A model generated the notes under the pieces. It was given only the letters and a program-made list of their open reading frames with translations. It was not told the DNA's origin and ran no database searches. DNA of 64,000 nucleotides. Source: Physcomitrium patens. Taxonomy: Eukaryota; Streptophyta; Bryopsida; Funariales; Funariaceae. A program made the translations under genes and the position numbers. Location of the stretch: contig NC_037258.1 in assembly GCF_000002425.4 (NCBI RefSeq), forward strand, positions 15,889,604-15,953,603, written 5' to 3'. Below are positions 22,376-34,966 of this stretch, piece by piece. Positions within the stretch are counted from its first letter, which is position 1. Each line of letters begins with the position of its first letter.

Positions 22376-24226
22376 TCATTGATTATACCCATTATTTTTA
22401 TTTGTTGGTTGTTTATAACCAATATCAACCTCTTCTTCATCTTTATATATTCTTGCATCAATAGCATGACTCATTCCAATTTCGCCCATTAATTGTCTCT
22501 TCCGCTTAATGCTGTGAATGATAACATCATGAAACTCCTTCTTTACATTTTCCAAAACTTCTTTCAATGTGAATTCCACCTTAGCGTTTAATATACGTTC
22601 TTCCAACACCCCTTTCAAATTTGTTGCCACTTCAATGTCAGAAAGTAACTTATAAGCAATTGATTTGCCCTTATCTTTTGTCTCCCTTGTTTTTTCTTCC
22701 AATGATGCTGAGGTATCCTTTACAGGCAATTCTTGTGAAGCTACCTCCCGAGCCTTGTCTCCTCGAGTTTGCCTCTTAGAAGAATTTCCTTCTCTCGTAT
22801 CATCAAAATTTCCTCGTTTCTTTTCTTCCATCAAAGCTTCATGTTGGCTCTTAGCAATATATGCATGAACTGAAAGAGACTCTCAACCTGTTGCACCTCG
22901 TATTGAAGCTACAGTCCTCAATAACACATCTCAAGGTAATTTTCCTTCTTGTATTGTAGAAATGGCAGAAGCCCAAAACTCACTAGTTTCCGTACTTCCA
23001 CGAAGATCATCATCTATTCTAGTACCATAACTTGTACTTTCTCGTGCTACAGTTTCATGCTCTTTTAAGTAATCTTGAACCAATGCTCTCATTCCTCCCT
23101 TGCTAAAATTGATTTGAAGAAGATCCTCCCTATCTTTTAATGCTATCTTTCCATCTTTTCAGCAAATAATTCCTTGTCGTATCATATTATTAAATTCATT
23201 GCAATCTTTCCTAGTGTGTGAAGCGTCATCACACCAAATGCATCTTTGTACATATCTTTGTTTTCAAACATTCTTCGAATTATTTGTAGAAGCATTCTCT
23301 TCAAGTCTTGCCAATTTGATTTGAAGATCTCGCATTCCTCGTATAATTTCTTCCATCCCCATATCTGCTTTCTTTGATAAGGATGTCGAAGGTTGAACTA
23401 TAGGCATTATTGGTGGTGTTGTACGTACTGGAGCTTTGGGTGCTTGTACTGTTTTCGGAATATTGCTCCTATCCTTCCTCCTTTCTCTTTTTGTAAGCAA
23501 CCCCACCGCATCTTCAACGTTCTTCCACTTTGTTGTCAATCCTTCATCTTCTTCTTTGTCTTCAAGAAGGAGTTCTAATTTCCCTTGCAATTCTTCATCA
23601 GTAGCTTAAAGAAATAGATCAACTTTGTTTGGCTCCAATGTCAATTTTTCTACCTTCGATAATTGAGAGTACTGCCTCTCAAATTTCCTTAGTAGCTATG
23701 TTGCTTACAAATTCTTATTGGGCCGTTCAATCCATTCCAGAAATAGCTTCTTAGTAACGCGATCAGCATCTTCTAAGAAATATTCGTCTTTCAATGCAGG
23801 TGAAAAAACCTCCCATGAATTCCCATAACGATCCATAATCGATGTAATATGGTCTCTTATCTCCGATATCGTGGCAAGTCCAAATAATTCAACCATTTTC
23901 TTCTCAAAAACCCGATTTAATTCTATTTCACGAATATAACATCTTAAATACCTTGAAATATTCCTTCCATCAAATTGATCAATTTTATTGACCATTGCTT
24001 GCAATGCTTTGGTTGCCAAAGCTTCCTTTCAATCATTGCTTTGCTGTTGCTGCATTGATAATGAGAAGGCTTGAAACATACTAGCAATAGACGGATCCAT
24101 GTGCATACCTTGTCCTTTAGAAGAACCCCCACCAGAAACTCCTCCCAAAGATCCTTCAAAATTTTTATTTTCATTTTCTATAAAAATAAAAATAAAATCA
24201 AACGAAATCAACACCTTCCACCTCAA
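22376..24226 (-). pseudogene. Gag of E4
   Basis: The open pieces at 23,705-24,019, 23,264-23,590 and 22,376-22,834 are almost identical to those of E3; the 108-residue piece is identical and the 152-residue piece differs at one residue. The same stops separate them, including those flanking the zinc knuckle CIWCDDASHTRKDC. One stop, at KLP, is private to E4 (E3 has Arg). E4 lacks a 12-base segment present in E3 after GATG. Two copies so similar, with several common stops but each with its own LTRs, imply a source that already carried the stops. Confidence 0.85.
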
Positions 24227-24231
24227 GCTTT

Positions 24232-24247
24232 CATGTCAAGTTCACTA
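24232..24247 (-). other. Primer binding site of E4
   Basis: Minus-strand TAGTGAACTTGACATG follows the 5' LTR by five bases, equivalent to the intact TGGTGAACCCGACACG of E3 with transitions. Confidence 0.6.
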
Positions 24248-24252
24248 GTTTA

Positions 24253-25422
24253 TATAGTATTACGTGCTTTCCTACTCGAGAACGTGCCGGACATCTGGCT
24301 GTAGAAGGTAGTATGGAGATTCGCTAATATTCAAGTAGTCTATCGGTTTTTCACTGTTAGAATATAAACGACTATAAGAATATACCGTAAATCTATACGG
24401 ATATCCTTCGACTGCTCATCGAAGTCTTTTTTGCTCCAGTCGGTAGGTCTCTAGACATTGTAGAGAACCCCGAACAACCCAATCTGCTAATCTCCGATAC
24501 CGCTTTATACTCACGATCTTGTATCCACTGACTGTCTTGTTAAATTAACCAAAAAAATTTCATTCACTCCGCATATTCAATCCTATAGACACCCTTTTAA
24601 TTCTTCAATCACAGACGTAACTTCAATTTCACAAAACAGTCAAGAGTTATCACACTCACTTCATCAAAACCCCGATTCACCAGTACAATACTGACTTCAG
24701 CAACGATTGCGTTAGTCTTCCCAAAACCCTATGAAGAAAAAAAAACCCCAATTTTATGTCTTTTTTCTCCCTCTCGAAGCATGAAGCTAGCTCTCTGACC
24801 CTTCAAATTCTTATTCTCTCCCTCTCTTCATTTCTTAACCTATCCTCCCCTTTAACTCTAATTCTCCCCTTTAACCCTAATTCTCCCCTCTTTCAAACCC
24901 TAGCCTCTGAATTTCTTCAATCTTCCGTCTTGGATCCGGAATTCGCTCCACCGTTAGAGCTTTCTCCTCCGTTTTTACCTTTAAGAGATCTTTTTATCGA
25001 AAGAACGTTTCTGGAATGGCATAAAGGACGGAACAGCTTGAAACGGAATCAAAGCAGCGTAATCAGGACGACATTGAGTCGTCCGACCAATTCAGGTCTC
25101 ATATTGGCTAAGAGGCCCGTAGTAAGACCTGGATGTTTCCGTAATCGGACCGCATTGGGTTGCTCGACCAAGTCAGGTCTCATATTAGGTAAGAGGCCCG
25201 TAATAGGACCTGGATTGGATGTCTTGAAATTGGATCCAATTGGCTCTTAGAACCAGGCTCATCCGTCGTTGAATTGGTCCTTTCCCTTTCTACTGACTCC
25301 CGTTATTGGAATCGAACGGAGTATTTCAGTATGCCCTGGCTGAGTGTAACGGGGTGACTGAACCTTAATAAAAGTCCTTTTTTTTTATATTTTCACGGTA
25401 TACTCGTGTTTACAACATGACA
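24253..25422 (-). mobile_element. 5' LTR of E4 (C type)
   Basis: 1,170 bp, minus-strand start TGTCATGTTGTAAACACG, end GTAATACTATA. It carries the longest version of the antisense LTR ORF (24,756-25,250, 164 codons). CCGGA follows at 25,423, the target sequence in the E3 LTR. Confidence 0.85.
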
Positions 25423-26087
25423 CCGGATCCAAGATGGATGATTGAAGAAATTCAGAGGCTAGGATTTGAAAGAGGAGAGAATTAGGATTAAAGGAGAGGA
25501 TAGGTTAAGAAATGAAGGGGGGAGAATAAAGTTTTTCAAGGGTCGGAGAGCTAGCTTCATGCTTCGGGAGGGGAAAAAAAGACAGAGGATTGGGATTTTT
25601 TTTCTTTATAGGATTTTGGAAAGACTGAAGCAATCATTGCTGAAGTCAGTATTGTAGTGGTGAATCAGGATTTTAATGAAGTGGGTGTGATTACTCTTGA
25701 CTATTTTGTGAAATCAAAGTTACATCTGTGATTGAAGAATTAAAAAGGTGTCTATAGGATTGAGTATGCGGAGTGAATGAAAATTTTTGGGTTAATCTAA
25801 CAAGACAGTCAGTGGATACAAGGTCGTGAGTATAAAGTGGTATCAGAGATTAGCAAATTGGGTTGTTCGGGGTTCTTTGTAACGTTTAGAGACCTACCGG
25901 CTGGGGTAAAAAGGACTTCGACAAGCAGTCGAAGGACATCCGTATAGATTTATAATATATTCTTATAGTTTTTTATATTCGAAAAGTCAAAAACCGATAG
26001 ACTGCTTGAATATTAGCAAATCTCCATACTACCTTCTACAGCCAGACGCGCGGCACGTTCTCGAGCAGGAAAGCACGTAATACAAAA
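25423..26087 (+). mobile_element. 3' LTR of E3, second part
   Basis: The LTR interrupted at 17,114 resumes at CCGGATCCAAG and runs to GCACGTAATACAAAA. Both parts together give about 1,206 bp after removing one target copy, equal to the 5' LTR. ACCGG follows. Confidence 0.85.
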
Positions 26088-26122
26088 CCGGAGTCTGTAA
26101 TGATCTACCTTGCATTTTAAGT

Positions 26123-27377
26123 TGTCGTATTGTAAATACTTTTAATATGTAAAAATTAGTTAGAATATATAATATTTTCATAAGTTTTGATATGTATTAA
26201 AATCGTTAATAGATTAATTTTAAAAGAGTTGATATAAAAAAATTTATATTTAATTTTATTTATTTTAATTATGGCATTTAATAAAAAATATAGGACCTGA
26301 ATATTTAGTATGAAGCCTTAGAAGAAGATAAGAGCCTAAGGATAGAAATTTAAACTAATAGAAGCCTAATTGAGAGGGATAAAAGCAAGGCATGGTTGAA
26401 TGAAGGCAAGGAATGGAGAACTTCATCCCTATTGGTCAAATACCTTGCCTAATGGACTTTCAAGAGGTTGCCTTTGACCTTTACAAGGATTATTGGTAAC
26501 TTTTAAGAAAGCATTTGGCAATTAAAATCTAAAATTTTAAAGTTTAGAATTTAGACTACAATTTGTATACAAAAATTAGAGGATTTAGAGTTAAGGTGAA
26601 GAAGTTGTAGCCGTTTGAAGTAAAAGAAGTAATTTAAGATGTATTGTTACTCTTTTGAGGATATAAGAAGTTGTGCAGGAGCTTTGGAAGATTGAAATGT
26701 GCGGCTAGAACAATGATTTTAAGATCTACATCTTTTATAAAAAAAAATTTGCTTTTAGAATTTATGTGAAGGAATTATAGGGAGTTGAAAGCGGTAATTC
26801 TAAATCAAAGACAATAAATAAGTGCTTCTATTTATAGTAATGGTTGGAGCCATAACTTGTATTTTTGGACGAATTTTTGACTCAAATTTTCTAGAAAATG
26901 TATTATTTTGTATTAAAAAGCTATTTGTATAAATTTCGTGGAATTTAAACTTATATTTTGTGAGATATAAAGAAATTTGCACTCAGGTATATAAAGACAA
27001 GGGTTTAAAGCAACTATTAAGGTTTTCAAGATATCTCAAGATATGCAATGAATTTGTGATTGAAATTTATTGTAGAAGTTAATAAGAATATATCAGTACT
27101 TTATATAAAATTTGAGTTTATTTAGATAGTTGAATTAGGAGATATGAGGTATTGAAGTTTGAAAAAATTTCTATATAAGGATATATAAGAGTTTAGAAGA
27201 TTTTATCATATTTTAGATGCTCTTGGTTACTTGAGGCTTATGTATTTGGTGTAATTGCTCAAGAGGAGAAATTTTATATATAAACTTAGCGCTTTCTTTA
27301 TTTTGAAGCTTGATTGAATAATTAGTGATAGCCAAAAGCTCAGCATTTTTTTGAGGCAAATTCTCTCTACTTCGACA
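26123..27377 (+). mobile_element. 5' LTR of element E5 (D type)
   Basis: It starts TGTCGTATTGTAAATAC and ends CTACTTCGACA, 1,255 bp. It resembles the LTRs at 7172-9206 and 34,503-41,436 along most of its length. A primer-site candidate TGGTGCTTCCATTGAGAG follows at 27,381; the tRNA is not assigned. Confidence 0.85.
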
Positions 27378-27432
27378 TATTGGTGCTTCCATTGAGAGAG
27401 TCTTATGGTACTAATTATTTCAACAATTTAAG

Positions 27433-27912
27433 ATGGGGGGTCCAAATCCTAAGTTTGTATTACCAATTGAAATAGGTGCCCATGATTTATTCAAGGTATT
27501 TGCTCAATTTATGAAAGAAAGGCAATAGGTGCATGAAGAAGATAGGAATACCATCAAAGCTTTATAAGTAGTAGTAGATAAAATTGGAAGGTTTGATGGG
27601 AAGAATATCACTGATTTTCTTAGGATTTATACATGTACAATAGAAGTGCATCAAATTTCAAAAATATAGATGATTACCACCTTTGATTTGGCAATTGTAT
27701 CAAAACTTAGAAAGAGGGTGCAAGAGTTGTATACTAAGATTATATCGTGGAAGAAATTTGAAGAACTTTTAAAAGATGAATTTTTTGAGGAAGACTTAGA
27801 AAGAATGACAGAATAGACTTTTTTGGAGTGGATTAAGCAAAGGCCAAAGAATCAAATGGCTCCAAATGAATTAATTAGGGAATTTGAAACTAATTTTGGA
27901 TAAATACCATAG
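27433..27912 (+). pseudogene. Gag start of E5, cut by E6
   Basis: From ATG 27,433 the frame reads gag of the E2/E3 kind: VVVDKIGRFDGKNITDFLR, then DEFFEEDLERM and FLEWIKQRPKNQ, with stops after ERQ, KAL and others. It ends where the E6 LTR begins. Only the N-terminal gag remains. Confidence 0.7.
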
Positions 27913-29355
27913 TGTCCTAATGTAAATACATTCATGTATAGAAACCTTACTTGACTTACTTTTCTTTGAACTTTTATTAAGTTCTTTTTTCTTCTTATCA
28001 ATCTAGTTTTTTTTATTGTTTTGGAGAAATTTTATCACTTTTTTCTTTTTTCTTTTCTAAAATTTTGGCTAAATTTTATTTTATCATTAATCTTAATTTT
28101 ATCTTTGGATTAGTCTTAAAAATTTCTTTTATTCCTTTTACTTCGTTTCTAATCTTTGATTTTAGTAGATTCAGAGTTATATTTGTAGATATAAGAACTT
28201 TGACTTTGAGGTTGTATTTAGGTTTTTATTAAGGTTAAATAGGAGTTTGGATAGAATTAGTTGGCTGCCATTAATAGTGCTAAATTGAAGGATTAGATTT
28301 GATGTTTGTTTAATTTTAAATTATTAATTTTTGACTTGGACTTTAAAGACCTTGGCTGTGACTTTTTTGGTAAGCTCAAAAGAAAGAAAGAGTTTTTTTG
28401 GCAAGTAAAAAAGAATTATTCAAAGAAAAGAGCTTCTTAGCATGAGCTTAGGTAGAAAAAATGAATAAATTGGAGCTCGGATGAGAGAATTATGCTTGTT
28501 TAAACTTAGGCCACTAATTTGATATCTACTGCCACTTTTCTATGCATATTAGGAGTTTTAAGATACAAACAAGAAATCGAGGAATTGGATCAAAAACTAG
28601 ACTTCAAGCTAAAAATTTTACATCCAAGGATCAATAGAATTGATTCTAGAATAAGTGAGATATGGCTGGTTAAATCTAGCAAACTAAAACAAGGATTTTG
28701 AATAAATTAGAGAATTAGAGGGTTTTGATTTTAAGCTAGAACTTGAGCTTCAAGACGAATTTGAAGCTCATTTTTTGTATAAATGTCACTTATAATATAA
28801 AGAGCTTATGTCTAAAATTTCATGTCAATTGAGACTTTGATTTGGGAGTAATGGTAAAATTTATTCTCAGGTATCTACAGTTTTGACTTTCAAAGGTATG
28901 TGCTACAGTTTTCGTGATATTAGATGATCAATGACAATTTTTTAGCTGAAAATTTGTGTAATGGTGTTCAAAGATGTAAATTTTGTATTTCAAAATTTTG
29001 AGCTTATTTCAATGGCTAGATCTTGAGATATAAATTTTCAAGTTTCTAATTTTGTTTTGATTTTCAGAAGTACCTTCTAAGGATTTGGTGATATTAGACG
29101 ATTGGTAACAAAATTTTAGCCAAGAATTCGTATGATAATGATTTAAGATTTAAATTTTGTACTCCTAAATTTTAAGCTTATTTGAATAGTTAGATGTTAG
29201 GTTATGAATTTTCAAGCTTCAAATTTATTGCTTTATTACAAACATAGTTTTGTAAATACTCAAAGGAAAATTTAAGAAGGTTTTGTGCATATTGGACTCA
29301 ACTTGAATGCAAAGATGGATCTTATATCTATCCAAAGTAGACTCTTGCTATGACA
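27913..29355 (+). mobile_element. 5' LTR of element E6
   Basis: It starts TGTCCTAATGTAAATAC and ends TTGCTATGACA, about 1,443 bp, followed by TTACTGCTTCCGCTCAGAG, a decayed version of the E5 primer site. It contains two successive paragraphs around GATATTAGA.GAT that look like an old internal duplication (about 28,915 and 29,090). It is inserted in E5 gag. Confidence 0.7.
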
Positions 29356-29379
29356 TATTACTGCTTCCGCTCAGAGTTG

Positions 29380-31552
29380 TTTTGGAAGTAGTCAGTTGGG
29401 TTAGGAATTATAGAGGATACAAATTCAAGGACAAATTCAAGAGAAGGATTAGGAACATTTGGAGCCATGGATTTTTAGAAAGTGGTCACCATGTTGGTGG
29501 AGCAATAGTAAACTAATTCAGATAGATCTGGAGCTACATAGGCACTTTGAGGAGACATTGATAAGGTAGGCCAGTTTGATGGCAAAGATGTCACCAAATT
29601 TCTTAAAGCCTATATTTGAGAAATAAAAATCCATCAAGTTCCACAGGCTAGAATTTTGGAGACTTTTGATTTAGCTGTGGTACTAGAGATTTAAGATCGA
29701 GTGCGATATATGAGAACAACAACTGTTGCGATCACATGGGTGAAGTTTGAAGAACGGATGAGAGATGATTTTTTTAACGAAGACACTAATAGAATGATTA
29801 AGTAATTATTTTTAGATTGTGTAGAGCAATGCCCAAGTAGGGTGGTGGAACCAAATGAATTACTCAGAGCATTCAAAAGGAAGTATGGCCTATTTTCTTT
29901 GTTAGATCGGAGGTTCTTAGATGGTTGAAAGATTGAGTTGTTTTTACAAGTAGCTGATGAAGCTTTAGAAGATAGGTTGCTTATGCTTTTGGGAGACATG
30001 GATGCAAAAGGTAGTTTTACTACAAATTGGAGAAGAATAGAGGAATCTATGATCTCACTAGGCAAACAACAAAGGGTGAGATCTAGAGAAATGGAAACAT
30101 ATGCAAAAGCCATTCCAATAAATATATCAAAAGAGCCAATCATTTCTTTGATTTTAAATACACCATTGGTACAATCTACTCCATCTACAATTAATAGGAA
30201 GGAGAAAGTAGTGGATGAAGGTACTCTTGAAGAATTAATCAAAGGTATAAAAGAATTGAGGGTAGAAATGAGTCAGTTCAAGAGGGATCAAAGGAGTGCT
30301 TCTTCATGGCCAACAAAAGGGCAAAAAAAATATATAATGAAATGTATTTGATATGATGAAACTAATCATAGCTGCAATAATTGCTTAGAGTATGTTGGAG
30401 CTTTTAAAGATGGAAAAATCATCTATAAAGAAGGAAAAATCAAGAATGTAATTACAAATTTTTCATTGGGTATTAATTTTGGTAAAGGATGAATGAAGAA
30501 ATTGATGGAAGATTGGAGAAAAAGAACTAAGTCTCAAGATTCAAGTAATATGGATTCGTATCAAATTTTTGTATAAAAAAATAATATTAAAATTTTATTT
30601 CATGCAATATGTGAAGCTATGATACGAGTAGCCCAGGTTATCAAATAGAGAATTTGATGGAATATTCTTATTGATGCTATAAGCATCAAAGCTTTTTTGG
30701 ATAAAAACAAAGAAAAAGATAGCAACCAAGATATTTATATAGAAGTGAAGAGGAGAAGAAATTCAAAAGAAGAAAAAGATAGAGAGCCTAGCAACAAAAG
30801 ATAAACTTGCAAAGGCAATGAAGGTGAAAAGAAGAAAGAAGATTTTATCCAAACAAACAATCCTCGATTAAGGTCTACATCCTCAACTTCAAATCTCAAA
30901 GGTGCACCACTGCCTAAAGAAAAATAGGAAGAAAAAATGAAAGTAAGCAAAGAAAAAAAATAAAAAAATAAAAAAATAAAAAAAATAAAAACGAGACGAA
31001 ATAAGGCCAAAGGTCTTGCTTATAAGTTTTGTTCCAATATAGAAACATCGATAGATATAAAAGAAATTTTTGAAGAAAAGATTCTTGATGCTAAGATCAA
31101 ATTCACATTGAGAGAAGCATTGGAGATAGCAAAGAAAGATTTTTATGAACTTATGATTGATGTAATAAAAAAAAATGTCAAATAACAATTGAAACAATCA
31201 TGGCTAATGCGATTGATACTTGCATAATTGAAGAAGAGGGTAATGAGATTGCTCAACTTTTCTTTACTATATGTGATTCTGAATCTAAAGAGGATTGCAA
31301 TGAAGAAAATACAAATGATGCTGATGATATCCAAGAGCAAAGTCTAGATGAAGATTTGGATGAGCATTTGGAGATGGAAATATTAAGCATATTTTCTTGT
31401 AAACTTCAAATATTATTAAAAAAATTACTATTAAAAATGAAAAAATTAAGAAATTAGGAGTTGAAGATGATTGTGAGATTGAAGAACAAATTAACCTTGC
31501 AATAGAAGAAAACAAAGTGAAAGACAAAGATGAGGCAAGAATACTCACATGT
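29380..31552 (+). pseudogene. Gag region of E6
   Basis: The frame of 29,938 is readable from about 29,690: EERMRDDFFNEDTNRM, then the 137-residue open piece (29,938-30,351) with ALEDRLLMLLGDMDAKGSF. After KKYIMKCI comes a stop and YDETNHSCNNC, a zinc knuckle missing one cysteine. Past an A/T-rich stretch (30,950-30,990) the C-terminal part (EEKILDAKIKFTLREALE near 31,075-31,125) and ANAIDTCIIEEEG are recognisable. The related part in E3 is ERILNAKVEFTLKEVL. No protease or RT follows: the sequence switches to an opposite-strand fragment at about 31,553. Confidence 0.7.
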
Positions 31553-32480
31553 TAATTATTAGTTGATTTATAAGAGCCTTTACTTCATTGATATGAGCTA
31601 TGAGATCTTCACCTTCTTCTATCTTATACGTAAAGAATTTCTTCCTTAAAAAAATGATATTCAACAAGTTCTTGCTTTCATATGTATTACTATTCTTAGG
31701 GTATGTCAATTCAAGAAGGATGGAAAGTGGTCTAACCTCTAAAGATGTTGGATAGTGGTTTACGGATTGAAATTGAGTTCCTACAACCTCATATAAATAT
31801 CTTTGAGAATTTTTTATGTTTTAAATATGTATGGAGATGAAAGTAAAGATTCTATAGTCTTCCTTCTTCCTTATTTTTTCTCGCTACTTATTGATGTCTT
31901 TGATTATTTGAGCTATTTTTTTGGCTTCTTCTAAATTATTTGGCCTTTTTTTAAGGATTTTTTAAATTATTCCTTCACTATTAAATCCTTGAATAAAAAA
32001 ATGGATGAAGGTATCATCCGTGAAAAGAATTTCTACAAACCAAGTTACTACAAGGTCAAATCATCGAATATATTCATTGATTTCTTCCCTCTTTCCTTGT
32101 CTCAAAGAAGAAAGAGCCGTGAAGACATTACTTTGTCTTCTTTTTTATTTGAATTTTTCTAAGAATGCCTTCATAAGCATATCTTAGTTTTTAAAGGTTT
32201 GGAAGGATGGTGGTTTTTATACTATTCATAAGCTCCATCTTTTAAGATGCTTGAAAACTATACAAGATAATAACCTAGATTAGTTATTAAATATGTCATA
32301 AAAAGTTCTATGAATCTCTCCACTTGTGCCAATGGGTCATCATCACTAGTTCCTTTAAATATATGGAGGTTGTGGGATATAAGAATTTCTTGTAAATCCT
32401 TTGGAATTACAATTAGAAAATTCTATAGTTGAACCAAGGAGTTAATAGATTTTAAAGGTCGATGTAGATTCTCTCTTATA
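31553..32480 (-). pseudogene. Gypsy gag fragment of another lineage
   Basis: On the minus strand, from about 32,345 to 31,890, a classical retrotransposon gag core is readable with stops and frame shifts: DDPLAQVERFIELFM, then SILKDGAYE, SSLRQGK-like and an HFFIQGF-like stretch further on. The lineage differs from the E2-E6 gag. No LTR was found for it. Confidence 0.55.
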
Positions 32481-32844
32481 TTCTACTACAAAAAAAAGAG
32501 ATATTGACCCTTCTCTCTCTTGATTTATCTCTACAACTGAGTTAAAAGAATTAAGATCTAATCTTTTTTCTCCTACTCTCTAGTATAGATTTAATTAAAT
32601 TGGGTTTAGAATAAAAATATCTTTTAATATTAGAGGAAGAGATTGCTCGTCCAATCCTTCAATCTCTATTTATTTGAGTTTTGGTTTGTTTTTCTTGCCA
32701 ACAAATTTCGGATTCTTTAAGAATAAAGATAGGTTGGATTGCTTAGATCTAATAGAAATATGCATCTAGAAAATTATAAACATACCATTCAACTTAGTAC
32801 ACTTTTTGATCTATCAAATTTTCTTTGTTAGACAATCACACCAC
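32481..32844. other. AT-rich stretch without recognised content
   Basis: Probably leftover internal retroelement DNA; no frame, LTR end or repeat could be supported. Confidence 0.4.
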
Positions 32845-32899
32845 TATTGTATTACGTGAAGTTTGGCTTGAGAATGCATTGGAGACTTAGCTGTGGAAG

Positions 32900-32941
<42 letters not shown>

Positions 32942-34498
32942 CAAGAAGTCCTAACAATTCTAATAGATTATTAAATAAATTATAATTAAAAATTAACATA
33001 TATAATCAAATATCAATTAAATTCAATTAAAATTTCAAAGAAATTATAAAAAAAATGCTAAGAATTCCTAGAGATCCTTGAAAGAAATTATAAAAAAATA
33101 ACATAGAAATTCAAAAATATATATACTAAAATATAAATTTTAATAAAATATTATAATAAAACTTTAATTAAATCTTAATCAAAACTTAGTCAAATTTTGG
33201 TCAAAATTTAGTCAAATCTTAATAAATTCTTGGTCAAATCCTTGTCAAATCCTCATCAATTCCTAAATAAGCCCTAATCAAATCTTAGACAAATCCTAGT
33301 CAAATCCTAAACAAATCCTAACCAAATCCTAATCAAATCCTAAATAAATCCTAAAAAACTCTAATCAAATCCTAACCTAAATCAAATCATAATCCTAATC
33401 AAACCTTAAATCAAATCCAAAATCTTAATCCTAATCCTAAACCAAATCCTAATCAATCTCAAGTTATTTCTATAGCACATTTAAATCTCAATAACTAATG
33501 AATGAACTATTGATTTTAATTCAAAATTTGTACAATTTATAATAATCAAGTTGACAAAAAGTATAAATATTTTGAAAAAGATTGAATTTACTAAAAAAAG
33601 ATCAATTCTAAAATCTGCTCAAGTATCGGCCATTCTCCTACTCAAATTTGAATGATGAAATTCCAGTATCAAAATCTCCCTTTCAAACCATTTAATTTTT
33701 TTAAATTTCATATACATGTAGAAAATTAAATCTACTATTTTTTTAAAAAAAAATATTTCAATCCAATTAGTGAATTGACAAATATCTAAGAAAACCTCAC
33801 TAGTCTTCAAAACCCTAAATTTTAAGACCATAACCTATAAAAATCTTTATGCTTTTCAATCTAAATATTCGATCAAATCAAAATTTACATCACACATCTA
33901 ACACAACTACATCTACAAACCTAAAAAATTTCACTTATAGATCTATAACCAAATTCTAGAAATTGTGCAAAACGTCAATCCTATTTTATTTTCCAAAAAC
34001 CAGAGTCATTGAAAACACTATTGACTTTTCAAAGCTCTTACAAAGTCATTATTTACTTAAAAATCCTAAAATCAATGCTTATAAAAATCCTATCAAGTCT
34101 CTTCTCAAATCCTACTCTTCAATCAACAAAAGAATCCTAGAATTGTCATCGAAGCTTGATTTTGTGCCTTGGGGTCTGATTTTGACCCTAGTTGGTAACT
34201 GGTCTTCTTTGGGTATCAATTTTTATCTTTTGTTAGGTAAATTCTACAAAAACCAACTCTTCACTCTTTCTTACATATGCCTATATCTTTTATTTTTCTA
34301 ATCTACCTTATTTTTCCTTATTTATGGCCTTACAAAGTAAGTAGAAGCCACTTTTCTAAAAAGGCAGCATTACTATTAAACGTTTTACTACCTTCCTATC
34401 TTTTATCCATATTTTTCTACTTTATCTTTTAACTTGGATCTTCTATAATAAGCTCCATATTATTGTCTTTCACCATATAGTCATGTTACAACATGACA
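32845..34498 (-). mobile_element. Solo LTR, G type
   Basis: On the minus strand it starts TGTCATGTTGTAACATGAC and ends CACGTAATACAATA, about 1,654 bp, matching the LTR inside B (56,544-58,184). It includes the AATCCTAAA-rich array at 33,170-33,460 and a pure A run at 32,902-32,938. No internal element sequence is attached. Target duplication not seen. Confidence 0.8.
33170..33460 (-). repeat. Degenerate GATTTAGG/TTTAGGG-like array in G-type LTR
   Basis: Irregular repeats of AATCCTAA and AATCAAATCCT on the plus strand, equivalent to TTAGGATTTGATT on the LTR sense strand. The same kind of array occurs at 57,580-57,955 and 43,380-43,700. Confidence 0.8.
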
Positions 34499-34502
34499 TC
34501 GC

Positions 34503-34966
34503 TATCATACTATAATTACTTGTAATATGTAAAAATTAGTTAAAACATATAATATGTTCATAAGTCTTGGTGTATATTAGAATGGTTAATAGATTGATTT
34601 TAAGAGGATGGATATAAGAAACTTCATTTTGAATTTTATCTATTTTGATTATGGCATTTAAAAAATTATAAGACCTAAATATTTAGTATGAAGCCTTGAA
34701 AGGAGATTAGAATCTAAAGATGAAAATCTAAATTTATAAGAGGCTTATTGAAAATGATGAAAGCAAAGTATGGATGGATGAAGACAAGGAATGGGGACCT
34801 TTATCCCTATTGGTCGAATATCATGTCCAATGGGCTTCAAAGAGGCTATCTGAGGCCTTATTAGGAAATAGGATTTGAAGCTATTATTAGGATTATGGTG
34901 ATATCTTAAGATCTGCAACAAATTTATAATTGAAATTTGTTGTGATAGTTTTTAAAAGTACATCAG
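34503..34966 (+). mobile_element. D-type LTR, left part, interrupted by element A
   Basis: It starts TATCATACTATAATTAC (from TGTCGTATTGTAAATAC) and follows the E5 LTR, with an internal deletion near 34,865 (about 500 bp relative to E5). It stops at the ATCAG target of A and continues at 41,138. Confidence 0.8.

Noticed and set aside
28519..28701. Short open frame in the E6 LTR
   Set aside because: 60 codons in AT-rich LTR sequence without motif; likely chance.
33170..33460. AATCCTAAA array considered as CRISPR or a true telomere tract
   Set aside because: The units are irregular, without constant repeat and spacer lengths, in plant retroelement DNA, and occur within LTRs.
33963..34301. 112-codon open frame on the plus strand inside a solo LTR
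   Set aside because: No recognised motif, AT-rich, and the corresponding region is not open in the related LTR at 56,544-58,184 as far as I can see.
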